Shown here piece by piece: positions 1-8,972 of a stretch of 64,000 bases of DNA (positions are counted from its first letter, which is position 1; the number at the start of each line of letters is the position of its first letter). Source of the stretch: MED-G105 sp038522945 (GTDB lineage: Bacteria; Pseudomonadota; Alphaproteobacteria; Caulobacterales; Parvularculaceae); assembly GCA_038522945.1 (NCBI GenBank), contig JBCBJV010000013.1, positions 1 to 64,000 of the forward strand. The letters run 5' to 3'. Made by a program: the position numbers and the translations under genes. The notes under the pieces were generated by a model. That model was not told where the DNA came from. It saw only the letters and a list, made by a program, of their open reading frames with translations, and did no database searches.

Positions 1-883
1 AGTGATTAATCAGAGCGTCCGTATCAGGACAAACGGCAAGCAGTTCGTTGGTCGCAAACCCAAAATCAGCCAGCTGGGCCACCATAGCGAATTGATTGTC
101 CGCAATCGGCGAGGATACTTCGCCCAATGCATAGGCGAAAAACTTCAAAGGGCGCGATGCCGTAATCGCAAAATCAATTTGCCGCAATGACCCCGCCGCC
201 GCGTTTCTTGGATTTGCAAATACTTTCTCGTTCGCTTTCTGAAGGGTTTCATTCAGTTTTTTGAAGTCTCGAATCGACATGAAGACTTCACCGCGCACTT
301 CAAGAACATCCGGCGCGCCCTGCAACTCGTGAGGAATGCCTGCGATAGAAAGTGCGTTCGCAGTGACATTCTCACCAACAGCCCCATCCCCGCGCGTCGC
401 TGCGACTTTCAATTTGCCTGCTTCGTAGCGAACGCTCAAAGAGAGCCCGTCAATCTTGGGCTCCGCAGTGAACGCCAAGCTGTCTGTCTCAGCGAGTTTA
501 AGAAACTTCCGCGCCCGGGTTGCAAACGCCCTCACATCATCCTCATCGAACGCATTGTCGAGAGACAGCATCGGGACGGCATGGGCGTGTTTTTCAAACG
601 ACGTTGAGGGCGGTGAGCCAACTTTCTGCGAGGGAGAATCCTGTCGTATTAGTTTGGGGAATGCTTTTTCCAGGAGACCGTTGCGTTGCCGAAGTCGATC
701 GTACTCCGCATCGGAAATGAGAGGGTCGGCATCGTTGTAATAGGCTTGATCCGCAATGGACATTAAGCGTGCAAGGATGGACAACTCGTCCGTGGCCTGA
801 TCCGCGCTGAGACTTTTGACTGGAGTCAGCCAGTTCTTCCAAGCGGAAGTTAGCAGTCTTTGCACGTCAGCTTTCGAGGTCAC
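1..883 (-). CDS. ligA: NAD-dependent DNA ligase LigA (3' end cut by the window edge)
   Basis: Seals nicks in duplex DNA using NAD+, in replication and repair. Only about the first 294 residues lie in the window; the OB-fold, zinc finger, HhH and BRCT parts are outside. Visible are the N-terminal NAD-binding Ia domain (SDAEYDRL near residue 58) and the adenylation domain, with the catalytic lysine at about K143 in EPKIDGLS, followed by RGDG and NPRNAAAGSLRQ. The start is a GTG at 883-881 that overlaps the recN stop as GTGA, so the two genes are translationally coupled. The first in-frame ATG is about 40 residues later and would remove part of the Ia domain, so GTG is preferred. Last gene seen of the dcw-recN run. 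Confidence 0.93.
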   Translation of the reverse strand, partial: MTSKADVQRLLTSAWKNWLTPVKSLSADQATDELSILARLMSIADQAYYNDADPLISDAEYDRLRQRNGLLEKAFPKLIRQDSPSQKVGSPPSTSFEKHAHAVPMLSLDNAFDEDDVRAFATRARKFLKLAETDSLAFTAEPKIDGLSLSVRYEAGKLKVAATRGDGAVGENVTANALSIAGIPHELQGAPDVLEVRGEVFMSIRDFKKLNETLQKANEKVFANPRNAAAGSLRQIDFAITASRPLKFFAYALGEVSSPIADNQFAMVAQLADFGFATNELLAVCPDTDALINH

Positions 884-2664
884 GCCGACTTTGCTTTCCT
901 GGCGCGCTTCGCGGGCTTTGCCTCAGCCTTTTGCTTTGCAGATGCCGGTGTATGCAGCAGCTGTAGCGCTGCGGCCCGCGCTTCCTTAGTTACTTTAGCT
1001 CCGGACAGCATCCTTGCGATTTCTTCAATGCGTTCATCTGCATTAAGAGAATGAACTTTTGTGGAGACAGTGTCATCCGTGCTCGTTTTCTCCACGAGCC
1101 AGTGGGTGTTTGCACGTGCCGCCACCTGAGGGCTATGAGTCACGACCAAAACTTGAGCATCTCTGGCAAGGCGCGCCAGGCGTTCGCCGACCGCGTCGGC
1201 AACCGCACCCCCGACGCCCGCATCCACCTCATCAAAAATAATCACGGTACGGTTTTCTTTTGCAGCAAGAGCGGCCTTCATAGCCAGAACAAACCGAGAC
1301 AATTCCCCCCCAGAAGCAATTGTCTTCAGCGGCCCAAGGGCCGCGCCCGGGTTTGTTGCCACCATGAACTCGACTAGATCGATCCCGGAAACGGAGAGTG
1401 CAGTTTCGTCCGAGACAATCTTGGTCTTGAAAACTGCCTTTCCGAGCTTCAACGGTTCAAGTTCTGCCGCGACTTGGGCGTCAAGTTGAAGGGCTGTCTT
1501 ATGCCGGCTTGCTGACACCGTTTTTGCCGCCTTGAGCGCGTGTTCTTTCAAGTCTGAAACTTTTTTTTCTAAATTGCTAAATTCGTCTTCTTGCATGGTT
1601 GCAGTTTGGAGGGCTGTTTCCGCTCGCTCCTTGATCTCAACCAGTTTGTCAGGGGTGCAGCCGTGCTTACGCCCAGCAGCCCGCAAAGCAAACAGTCGTT
1701 CTTCCGTCGCTTCAAGGGCATTCTCCGCTGCAGATAACTGATCGTTTGCGGCGGTCGCCAGGGCCCTCAGCTCCATAAGGTTGGAAAGGGTCCGCTCCAA
1801 TGCATCGGTCAGTTCAAAGAGTAAAGGACGCCCCTCTGGGGCGTCGCTAGCTGTTCCTTGCGCAGACGGGGCTTCCCTCTGCGAACCGTGATATTGAGAA
1901 GTGACCCGGCCAAGCCTCCGGGCGGTCGCGGCAAGCTTGTCTTCAGCGCCGTCATCATCAAGTACACCGTTGATCTGACGGAGTTCCTCGGCCACTGCCT
2001 CGGATGCCATAAGCATCGCCCGTTGCTCAGCAAGTTGGGTTTCCTCTCCAGGCTGAGGGTCAAGCGTGCCGAGTTCTTCCGCGGTATGACGGAGATAATC
2101 CAATTCACGCAGGGCCGCGGCCCGTGTCGATCTCCGCTCCTCCAGCTCCTGTGCGGATGACTTCCACGCCTCGCAGGCGTCTTTCAACCTGCCCAATTCT
2201 TTGCCGAGGCCCGCGAAGTCATCCAACAATCCGCGATGCGCTGCAGGCGAAAGGAAACCCTGTCCTTCGTTCTGCCCGTGAATTTCAAGGACCGTTTGGC
2301 CAATTGAGCGTAGCAAACCAACTGATACTGGCTCGCCATTGATAAAACCACGGGTCTTGCCATCTTTAGACTGAATTCTCTTCAAAATGATCTGATCATC
2401 TTCCGATGAAAGACCATTTTCTGCCAGCACTGCCCAAACCGGGTGATCAGCCATTGGTTCGTAGACGGCCGTTACGCTGCCCTGTTTGGCACCTTTGCGA
2501 ACTGATGCCCGGCTCGGCCGAGCACCAGTGGCGAGGCCCAGCGCTTCCAGCAGGATCGATTTCCCAGCGCCGGTCTCTCCGGTAAGGGCCGTCATGCCCT
2601 CGTTTAGGTCCAACTGGACCTTGTCGATGAGAACGATATCCTGAATATGGAGCGCGGTCAGCAT
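880..2664 (-). CDS. recN: DNA repair protein RecN
   Basis: SMC-like ATPase that acts in double-strand break repair, in the cytoplasm. It has 594 residues, somewhat longer than the usual 550 or so. The Walker A motif GETGAGKS is at residues 29-36, and the C-terminal half carries the ABC signature region (ASGGELSRF), Walker B (VIIFDEVDAGVGG) and the switch histidine (VVTHSPQVAA). The middle is a predicted coiled coil rich in Glu, Leu and Arg. The tail is a basic Lys/Ala/Arg-rich extension (KPAKRARKAKSA). It lies 45 bases downstream of bamD and overlaps ligA by 4 bases, so all three are probably co-transcribed. Confidence 0.95.
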   Translation of the reverse strand: MLTALHIQDIVLIDKVQLDLNEGMTALTGETGAGKSILLEALGLATGARPSRASVRKGAKQGSVTAVYEPMADHPVWAVLAENGLSSEDDQIILKRIQSKDGKTRGFINGEPVSVGLLRSIGQTVLEIHGQNEGQGFLSPAAHRGLLDDFAGLGKELGRLKDACEAWKSSAQELEERRSTRAAALRELDYLRHTAEELGTLDPQPGEETQLAEQRAMLMASEAVAEELRQINGVLDDDGAEDKLAATARRLGRVTSQYHGSQREAPSAQGTASDAPEGRPLLFELTDALERTLSNLMELRALATAANDQLSAAENALEATEERLFALRAAGRKHGCTPDKLVEIKERAETALQTATMQEDEFSNLEKKVSDLKEHALKAAKTVSASRHKTALQLDAQVAAELEPLKLGKAVFKTKIVSDETALSVSGIDLVEFMVATNPGAALGPLKTIASGGELSRFVLAMKAALAAKENRTVIIFDEVDAGVGGAVADAVGERLARLARDAQVLVVTHSPQVAARANTHWLVEKTSTDDTVSTKVHSLNADERIEEIARMLSGAKVTKEARAAALQLLHTPASAKQKAEAKPAKRARKAKSA

Positions 2665-2709
2665 ACGAGCCCATTACCAACAACACAGCGCGGCAATGGT
2701 TTAATGCTC

Positions 2710-3657
2710 TTACTGACCATTGCTCGGCGGAATACGATCCGACGGTACCGGATCATTCCCCAGAATTTCTTCTGAGTCCGGCGGCGGGATCGCTCCAGGT
2801 CCGGAAACATCCTTCAGCCGCTTTTGTTTTTTCTTTTCTTGCTTTGCGATTTTTTTCAAGGTGCGTTTGCTCGGTTCCGGCAAGCTTCCTTGCTCCAGCA
2901 GATCGTTCCGCGACAGGAGTTTATAGGAATATTCATACCATTCGCTGCCTGGATAGTTGTATCCGAGGACATTGGCCGCCGTGCGCGCCTCGTCAGGAAC
3001 GCCAATCATCAAATACCCTTCCACAAGCCTGTGCAACGCTTCAGGCACGTGGTTTGTGGTCTGATAGTTATCGACAACATACTTGAACCGATTGATTGCG
3101 GCGATGTGTTTGCCTGCGGTCATGTAAAACCGGCCCACATACATTTCCTTACCTGCAAGGTGGTCAAATGTAAGGTCAAGCTTGAGACGCGCATCACGGG
3201 CATATTCCGTTGCCGGATAGCGTCGAATGACGTCATTCAAAGACTGAACAGCGTTATTTGTGTAATCCTGATCCCTACCCACGTCGCGGATGCGTTCGTA
3301 GTAACACATGGACTTTAGATAGTAGGCGTAAGCCACATCTTTATTGCCAGGATGAAGGGAAATGAACTGATCAAGCGCGGTGGTCGCATCATCATAGTCA
3401 TTCTGCTGATAATACGCGAATGCCTTCATCAACATCGAGCGGCGCGCCCATGCTGAATAAGGGTGCTGGCGTTCAACTTCCTCAAATAGAGGAATGGCAC
3501 GTTCATACCGGCGCCGCTTTAGCGACTCTGTCGCTTCCAGATAAAGTATCTCCACAGGCCGCTCGACGTAGGCAAACTTTTCTTTCTTCGAGCCCGACGA
3601 GCAGGCAGCAATACCGAAAATGAAAATAGCGCAACCAAGAATACGAACAAATTTCAC
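2710..3657 (-). CDS. bamD: Outer membrane assembly lipoprotein BamD
   Basis: Lipoprotein of the BAM complex, which folds outer-membrane beta-barrels. The start chosen is a GTG at 3657-3655 because it gives a compact lipoprotein signal peptide ending in the lipobox GIAAC, with the lipidated Cys at residue 19. An in-frame ATG at 3723 would add 22 non-signal-like residues. The mature part is a chain of TPR-type helices (RRYERAIPLFEEVERQHP, NDYDDATTALDQFISLHP, NAVQSLNDVIRRYP), as in YfiO/ComL proteins. The C-terminus is a charged Lys-rich and Pro-rich tail. It lies between lpxC and recN, the usual alphaproteobacterial order. Confidence 0.93.
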   Translation of the reverse strand: MKFVRILGCAIFIFGIAACSSGSKKEKFAYVERPVEILYLEATESLKRRRYERAIPLFEEVERQHPYSAWARRSMLMKAFAYYQQNDYDDATTALDQFISLHPGNKDVAYAYYLKSMCYYERIRDVGRDQDYTNNAVQSLNDVIRRYPATEYARDARLKLDLTFDHLAGKEMYVGRFYMTAGKHIAAINRFKYVVDNYQTTNHVPEALHRLVEGYLMIGVPDEARTAANVLGYNYPGSEWYEYSYKLLSRNDLLEQGSLPEPSKRTLKKIAKQEKKKQKRLKDVSGPGAIPPPDSEEILGNDPVPSDRIPPSNGQ

Positions 3658-3774
3658 GGTGATCAGGTGCCTTTGGATGAGAACAAATGAAGATGGCATC
3701 GCACTAAGAAATAGGCGTGCCAATCAGTTTCGTCAAATCAAGACGGCGAGGAAACACCCTGTAATTTGGCGCAT

Positions 3775-4686
3775 TCAAGCGGTTTTTTCCAAGGACCGCG
3801 TTTCCGCCCGTGGCAGGTGAGCCCACTCAAAACACTCAGGATGATCGAGCAAATGACGCGCGAAGCGTGTATTGAGATCATGGCCGCATTTATGGGCCAC
3901 AATCTTCCCGATCACTGGTGCCCCGAGCAGACGGAGATCGCCAATCAAATCCAGGGCTTTATGGAGGACAAATTCTTGCGGGTCCCGCAATCCACTTGCG
4001 TTCATCAAGCGATCGCCATCGACCACAAGGGCATTGTCGAGCGATCCGCCGCGACTGTAGCCTGCTTGTCGCATCATTTCGATATCTTTCAACCGACAAA
4101 ATGTACGGGCTGTCGCAAGGCGCCGCCGAATAAGAAACTGGTCAGTGACATCGATTTCGATTTGCTGGCAACCAATCACTGAATCGTCGAATTCAATCGA
4201 CGTTTTCACAATCTGGCAGTCGTCAGGCATGGCGACGATAAAGCGGTCGCCATCGCGAACTTCGATTGGTTTTGTAACCTTCAAATGATGCCGCGGCGCG
4301 GGGAGTTCGACCAGCCCAGCCCGTTCCAGCACGTCCAGGAAAGGCGCAGCACTTCCATCAACAGCAGGCGGCTCACATGCGTCCATTTCGACAATGAGGT
4401 TATCGACCCCTGCAAAAGCAACTGCTGCCATCAGGTGCTCGACCGTCTGCACGGTCACACCGTCAGAATTCTGGAGACGCGTCCCTAAGTGTGTCTCGGC
4501 GACAGCCCTCGGGCTTGCGGGGATAAAGGCACCATTCAGCGCGAAAACGATCCCGGTATTTGGCTGCCCTGGACGGAAAACAATCTTTACGCGATGACCG
4601 GTGTGGAGGCCAATGCCTTCTAAACTGGCAGTTGTGGCAAGCGTCATTTGACGCTGCGGCTCACAATGTGCCTGCTTCTCGGTCAT
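3775..4686 (-). CDS. lpxC: UDP-3-O-acyl-N-acetylglucosamine deacetylase LpxC
   Basis: Zinc amidase that carries out the committed step of lipid A synthesis, in the cytoplasm. Length 303 residues, normal for the family. Zinc-ligand and catalytic regions are visible: VEHLMAAVAFAGVDN (first His), HKALDLIGDL (second His and Asp), and HKCGHDLN (catalytic His near the C-terminus). The N-terminal LEGIGLHTGH motif is typical. It follows ftsZ on the same strand after a 235-base gap, so it may be read from the ftsZ transcript or from a promoter in that gap. Confidence 0.96.
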   Translation of the reverse strand: MTEKQAHCEPQRQMTLATTASLEGIGLHTGHRVKIVFRPGQPNTGIVFALNGAFIPASPRAVAETHLGTRLQNSDGVTVQTVEHLMAAVAFAGVDNLIVEMDACEPPAVDGSAAPFLDVLERAGLVELPAPRHHLKVTKPIEVRDGDRFIVAMPDDCQIVKTSIEFDDSVIGCQQIEIDVTDQFLIRRRLATARTFCRLKDIEMMRQAGYSRGGSLDNALVVDGDRLMNASGLRDPQEFVLHKALDLIGDLRLLGAPVIGKIVAHKCGHDLNTRFARHLLDHPECFEWAHLPRAETRSLEKTA

Positions 4687-4921
4687 CGTCGAACTATACT
4701 CCCCCGAAACCCAAACTGATTTTTAGTGTGCGCTGCGGCAAAAACCATCTCAAATAAACCATTGTTTCGCGATGTTTCCGGAAACACAAGGTGCAACGCA
4801 AATAGCGCCGAGAAGCAAATACCGCCATTGCCAGTAAGACGACGGCGGTAAAAAATTTGATCTGCAAGAAGGATATCCGCACACAGACGGATCCTATCCG
4901 AACAGCACTAACGCGTTACGC

Positions 4922-6466
4922 TTATCCGGCTTTCTTCTTGCGAAGAAACGAAGGGATCTCCAACTCACCATCATCATCTTCATCAAAGAGATCACCGTGG
5001 GCTGGCTCACGCAGTTCTGGAGTGGATTGCGGCGTAGCGTGGGATTCTGCTGCTTGCGCCTCTCCAGCAGTCGCTTCCCGACCCATGGACTTGAACATAT
5101 CGAGCGCAGCACCAATACCGAGAGCATTCTTACCTTGCTCTGCACCCGTACGAAATGGATTTGACGTTTGCGCTTCCGTCGCCGCGGTTTGAGTTGATGG
5201 TGCCGTTTCGGCCATCGCCACACCGCTATCTGTGCCTTCTGTCAGCATGCGACGGATGCGTTCGTGAACATCACCGATCGGGTTTGCCTGACTGGCCGGC
5301 ACGCCGCCACTATGCGGTAGAGGAAGCCCAAGTGCTTCCTCGCGACGCTCCGGTTGGGCAGGTGCGACCTTCGCCGGAGCAGGCGCGGGATCACTTGCTG
5401 GTGACATTTTCACCGGAGCCGCTGTTTCGCGCCACGGCTTTGCGACACTTGCTGTGACGCGCTGTTGGAAAGCAGGCTGTTGAGGCGCATCCTCACGCTC
5501 TGCAGCTTCAATACCAGTGGCGACAACTGACACACGGACGCGCCCTTCAAGGTCTTGGTTGAAGGTAGATCCGACGATAATGTTCGCTTCGGGATCAACC
5601 TCAGCCCGAATACGGTTTGCGGCTTCATCAACCTCAAAGAGCGTCATGTCCATAGAACCCGTGATGTTTATTAAGACACCCTTTGCGCCCCTCATGGAGA
5701 CTTCGTCGAGAAGCGGATTCGAAATTGCTGCCTCAGCGGCTTCGATGGCTCGTTTCTCGCCCTCGGCCTCACCGGTTCCCATCATCGCCTTGCCCATTTC
5801 GCTCATCACTGTCCGAACGTCATTAAAGTCCAGATTGATAAGGCCAGGCATCACCATCAGATCGGTGATTCCGCGAACACCCGAGTGAAGCACTTGGTCC
5901 GCAAGGGCGAACGCTTCGTGGAAAGTGGTACGCTCATTGGCGATTGAGAATAGGTTTTGGTTCGGAATAATCAGGAGTGTATCCACGTGCTGTTGCATCG
6001 CGTCGATACCAGCCTGTGCGATCTTCATCCGGCGGGCACCTTCGAAGTGAAACGGTTTTGTCACGACACCGACCGTCAGAATATCCCGGTCTTTCGCCGC
6101 TTTCGCAATAACCGGCGCCGCACCTGTCCCTGTGCCACCGCCCATACCAGCCGTGACGAAAAGCATGTGAGCATTGCCCACCTCTTCCATGATTTCGTCG
6201 ATGGATTCCTCAGCCGCAGCCGCACCTACTTGCGGCAATGCGCCCGCGCCCAAACCTTGCGTTGTCTTGACCCCAAGCTGGATCCGCTTTTCTGCTTTCG
6301 ACAAGCCGAGTGCCTGGGCATCGGTGTTTGCCACCAAAAAATCGACGCCTTCCAGCGCACTTTCGATCATGTTGTTCACGGCATTGCCACCGGCTCCGCC
6401 GACGCCAATCACGCTGATCCGGGGCTTCAATTCTGTCAGCTCTGGCACGCTCAAGTTTAAAGGCAT
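4922..6466 (-). CDS. ftsZ: Cell division GTPase FtsZ
   Basis: Tubulin-like GTPase that forms the Z ring at midcell. The nucleotide-binding loop GGAGGNAVNN is at about residues 23-32, and the tubulin signature GGGTGTGAAPVI is at about 109-120. The globular GTPase body ends near residue 325. It is followed by a long, Ala/Pro-rich disordered linker of about 165 residues and a C-terminal anchor peptide (ELEIPSFLRKKKAG) that should bind FtsA. At 514 residues it is long because of the linker, as is common in alphaproteobacteria. The upstream intergenic region holds three TTAA blocks spaced by 7 bases and a GANTC site, which suggests CtrA and CcrM control. Confidence 0.98.
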   Translation of the reverse strand: MPLNLSVPELTELKPRISVIGVGGAGGNAVNNMIESALEGVDFLVANTDAQALGLSKAEKRIQLGVKTTQGLGAGALPQVGAAAAEESIDEIMEEVGNAHMLFVTAGMGGGTGTGAAPVIAKAAKDRDILTVGVVTKPFHFEGARRMKIAQAGIDAMQQHVDTLLIIPNQNLFSIANERTTFHEAFALADQVLHSGVRGITDLMVMPGLINLDFNDVRTVMSEMGKAMMGTGEAEGEKRAIEAAEAAISNPLLDEVSMRGAKGVLINITGSMDMTLFEVDEAANRIRAEVDPEANIIVGSTFNQDLEGRVRVSVVATGIEAAEREDAPQQPAFQQRVTASVAKPWRETAAPVKMSPASDPAPAPAKVAPAQPERREEALGLPLPHSGGVPASQANPIGDVHERIRRMLTEGTDSGVAMAETAPSTQTAATEAQTSNPFRTGAEQGKNALGIGAALDMFKSMGREATAGEAQAAESHATPQSTPELREPAHGDLFDEDDDGELEIPSFLRKKKAG

Positions 6467-6521
6467 TTATTGCTCCGCTCCCGCCCGAATGTCTTCGACA
6501 CAAGGCCCAACTAAAACTTGG

Positions 6522-6579
6522 TTAAAGATTCGTTCAGAATGTTTACCAAATGGTTAACGCCGAATTAACCGGCAGTTAA
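6522..6579 (-). promoter_or_regulatory. ftsZ upstream control region with tandem CtrA-type boxes and a GANTC site
   Basis: TTAA occurs at 6554-6557, 6565-6568 and 6576-6579, each pair separated by exactly 7 bases. This gives two overlapping copies of the CtrA consensus TTAA-N7-TTAA about 90-115 bases upstream of the ftsZ ATG. A further TTAA is at 6522-6525, and a GATTC (GANTC, CcrM methylation) site is at 6527-6531. In Caulobacter, CtrA and CcrM act on the ftsZ promoter; that they do so here is inferred. Confidence 0.65.
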
Positions 6580-6601
6580 TTCCTGCACATATTTTCGGTT
6601 T

Positions 6602-6621
6602 CAAGTGGTTCGCGCCACTTG
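6602..6621. other. Hairpin between ftsA and ftsZ
   Basis: A perfect 7-bp inverted repeat CAAGTGG/CCACTTG with a 6-base loop (TTCGCG) lies in the ftsA-ftsZ intergenic region. No T-run follows it on the minus strand, so it is not a good Rho-independent terminator. It could be a transcript-processing site or an attenuating structure. Confidence 0.4.
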
Positions 6622-6694
6622 TCATGGGGGGCATTTAAAATTTTCAGGAATTAAATCTGCGGACGTCCTGATCGCGTGCAGATAAATGTCGCGG

Positions 6695-8020
6695 CTAGAA
6701 GTTAGCCTTCAACCATGAACCAACCTGGCGAACAATGCGAGGAGAACGCAGGACTCTGACTATCCCATTCTGCTCGCTGCCTTTGACCGAAACGCCATGC
6801 AGCGGTCCACTCACTGCCCTGCGTCGACGGGATGAAGAGCGCTGGTTCAGGCAAGAATTGATTACATCGCGCTCAATCATGCCGATACAGACCGAATATT
6901 GCGGCGCGCTTGCTGCTTCCGGGGCGCCGGGCACAAGACGCGGACGACCAAGGCGGGCTTTCACCTTGAAGACATCTTCTGCCACTTCTCGAGCGCCAAC
7001 AAGTAAACTACCCCCGCCGGTCAAGACGGCTCGCTTAAGGGCGCGTTCGCCGCGCCCCGATCGGACGACCGCTTCCAATGTAAGCTTGTAGATTTCTTCG
7101 AGCCGCGAATGAATGACAGCGGCTATTTCTGAACGGGAATAACGAGCCACCTCTCCCGGCGCCCCAAGCTGAGGCACGTCGACCAAACGGTTTTCATCAC
7201 CTGCCGATGAAACAGCGCTACCGTAAAGGGTCTTGATCCGTTCCGCAGCAGCGATCGGCGCACTGAAGACTTGAGCGACATCTCGCGTTATGTGGTCACC
7301 GCCAAGGGCAATCGCGCCACAGTGAATAAGATGACCCCGATCATAAACCGCGTAGTCGGTTGTCCGCGCGCCCATATCGATAACGATCGCTCCAAGGTCC
7401 TTTTCGTCCGGCAGCAGGACTGCCTGGGCAACGGCGAGAGGCGCGGCAATCGCCCCACGAAGAGACAATGCACATCGTCCGAGAAGAGCTTCCATATTCG
7501 CGACATAGTGCGGCTTGGCAGAAAGACCGATGACTTCCGTTGTCAGTGTCTGGCCGATCATGCCGATCGGATCGGCCACAACGTCACGATCAAGCTTGTA
7601 GCGCGCGGGCATCGTATGAAGCGGCATCCCAGACCTAGCTGAGATTGCTTCCGTTCCCGCACTGATGGAATCGACCACGTCATCGGCCGTGACGCATCCG
7701 CCGGCCATTTCCAAATCGACACCAATCAACTGGCACGCAACAGACCTTCCCCGCGCTGAAACGTAGACGGATTGAAGGCGTGTTCCGGCCATTCGCTCAG
7801 CCGCCTCGACAGCTGCCCTGATCGCTTGCTCAACCTCATCGTTGGTCGAAAGCGATCCTGCTCCGTACTGACCCACACCGACGACACGAAGGGCCGTGCC
7901 CTCATCCGCTGGGGCAGGCACTGCAGGCGGCGCCGCGATGACACAGGCAACCTTTGACCGCCCGATATCCAGTGCGGCCACGATTTCAGGGTCTGAGAGC
8001 GCTCTTCGCCGTCGTGCCAT
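6695..8020 (-). CDS. ftsA: Cell division protein FtsA
   Basis: Actin-like ATPase that tethers FtsZ to the inner membrane and recruits later divisome proteins. The start chosen is the ATG at 8020-8018 (MARRRRALSDPEIVAALDIG), 19 bases after the ftsQ stop. An in-frame start at 8095 would overlap ftsQ by 56 bases and add 25 unrelated residues. The actin-fold phosphate-1 motif is ALDIGRSKVACVI, phosphate-2 is VIDMGARTTDYAVY, and the adenosine motif is VLTGGGSLL. The C-terminal 12-15 residues (VGSWLKANF) form a short amphipathic membrane-targeting helix. 441 residues, normal. Confidence 0.94.
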   Translation of the reverse strand: MARRRRALSDPEIVAALDIGRSKVACVIAAPPAVPAPADEGTALRVVGVGQYGAGSLSTNDEVEQAIRAAVEAAERMAGTRLQSVYVSARGRSVACQLIGVDLEMAGGCVTADDVVDSISAGTEAISARSGMPLHTMPARYKLDRDVVADPIGMIGQTLTTEVIGLSAKPHYVANMEALLGRCALSLRGAIAAPLAVAQAVLLPDEKDLGAIVIDMGARTTDYAVYDRGHLIHCGAIALGGDHITRDVAQVFSAPIAAAERIKTLYGSAVSSAGDENRLVDVPQLGAPGEVARYSRSEIAAVIHSRLEEIYKLTLEAVVRSGRGERALKRAVLTGGGSLLVGAREVAEDVFKVKARLGRPRLVPGAPEAASAPQYSVCIGMIERDVINSCLNQRSSSRRRRAVSGPLHGVSVKGSEQNGIVRVLRSPRIVRQVGSWLKANF

Positions 8021-8039
8021 TGTTGGGTCTGCCCGATCC

Positions 8040-8972
8040 TTACTCAGTTTCACTGCCGGACACTGCAAGAGCATCCAAATCGACTGGACCTTCACGTTTT
8101 TTGATAATTACGCGTTCGCTATCGGTTAAGTCGATATATTCGAGGTTTTGGTCAAGGGTCCTCTGCGAGGATTGCAGAAGCGATAGAGCTTTGACGGCAT
8201 CCTGAAAGTCCGTCTCCGGAAGTTTAATATCGATCCCGTTGCGCAATCGCAAGTTCCAGCGCCTGTCGCCGACCCGGACAATCGCGTAAATGAGGGGCTG
8301 AAGCTCAGCCTCACTTGCAAGCGCAGAAAGGATCTCACCCGCGGCAGCTGGCGCGCCACCGCCGACGATCATGGGCAGATTTGAGTATTCATAGGCACTC
8401 ACCGGACGGATCAAGGCACCGTTTGCGTCGATTAAGTTTAGAGACTGATCGATCTGCCAGACGGCCGCTGGCAAGCGCTCTTTAACGGAAACATGGATTG
8501 TTCCGGGCAATAAACGACTGACCGAGGCAGACCGAACCCAACCAATGTCTTCAAGGCGCCTGCGGGCATCGGCCAGATCTAGATGTAGGATTGAGTCGCC
8601 AAGGATCGGACCAAGCGCCTCTAAGACTGCAGCGTGGGTAACATTGTGCGCCCCCCGCAAGGTGACTTCCTTGACGCCTAAGCCAACATTTACGGCGGTT
8701 TTCATAGACGCACGGTCAAGCGACTGACCAACTCGCCCGGCATATCCGCCGGCCCAAAAGATCAGCCCACCGACAAGCAAAATGACAAGCGCACCTGCGG
8801 TCGCCGCACTTGAGTAGTTTTCAAATCGGTCGCGCAGCTCTACGAAGAACGCCCCGCTAGAAGGGGTTTGTTTTTTTGCCTTGCGGCCTTTGCTACCGCG
8901 CTTAGGGGCCGAAAGGCCCGTCGCTGGTTTGGTCACCGGCGGCTCCCGGCGCTTTTTGGCTACCTTAGGCAT
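8040..8972 (-). CDS. ftsQ: Cell division protein FtsQ
   Basis: Bitopic inner-membrane divisome protein that links FtsL/FtsB and FtsI to the division site. The start chosen is the ATG at 8972-8970 (MPKVAKKRREPP), which has a strong GGAGG 8 bases upstream; it overlaps the ddl end by 13 bases. A longer start at 8999 lacks this. The order is a basic, Lys-rich cytoplasmic tail, one transmembrane helix (ALVILLVGGLIFWAGG), a POTRA domain (VTLRGAHNVTHAAVLEAL) and the beta domain. About 310 residues. Confidence 0.93.
   Translation of the reverse strand: MPKVAKKRREPPVTKPATGLSAPKRGSKGRKAKKQTPSSGAFFVELRDRFENYSSAATAGALVILLVGGLIFWAGGYAGRVGQSLDRASMKTAVNVGLGVKEVTLRGAHNVTHAAVLEALGPILGDSILHLDLADARRRLEDIGWVRSASVSRLLPGTIHVSVKERLPAAVWQIDQSLNLIDANGALIRPVSAYEYSNLPMIVGGGAPAAAGEILSALASEAELQPLIYAIVRVGDRRWNLRLRNGIDIKLPETDFQDAVKALSLLQSSQRTLDQNLEYIDLTDSERVIIKKREGPVDLDALAVSGSETE

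Noticed and set aside
4694..4882. 62-residue frame between ftsZ and lpxC (MRISFLQIKFFTAVVLLAMA onward)
   Set aside because: It has a signal-like start, but no ribosome site and no family match, and the rest is Arg/Cys-rich without structure. Possible but not supportable.
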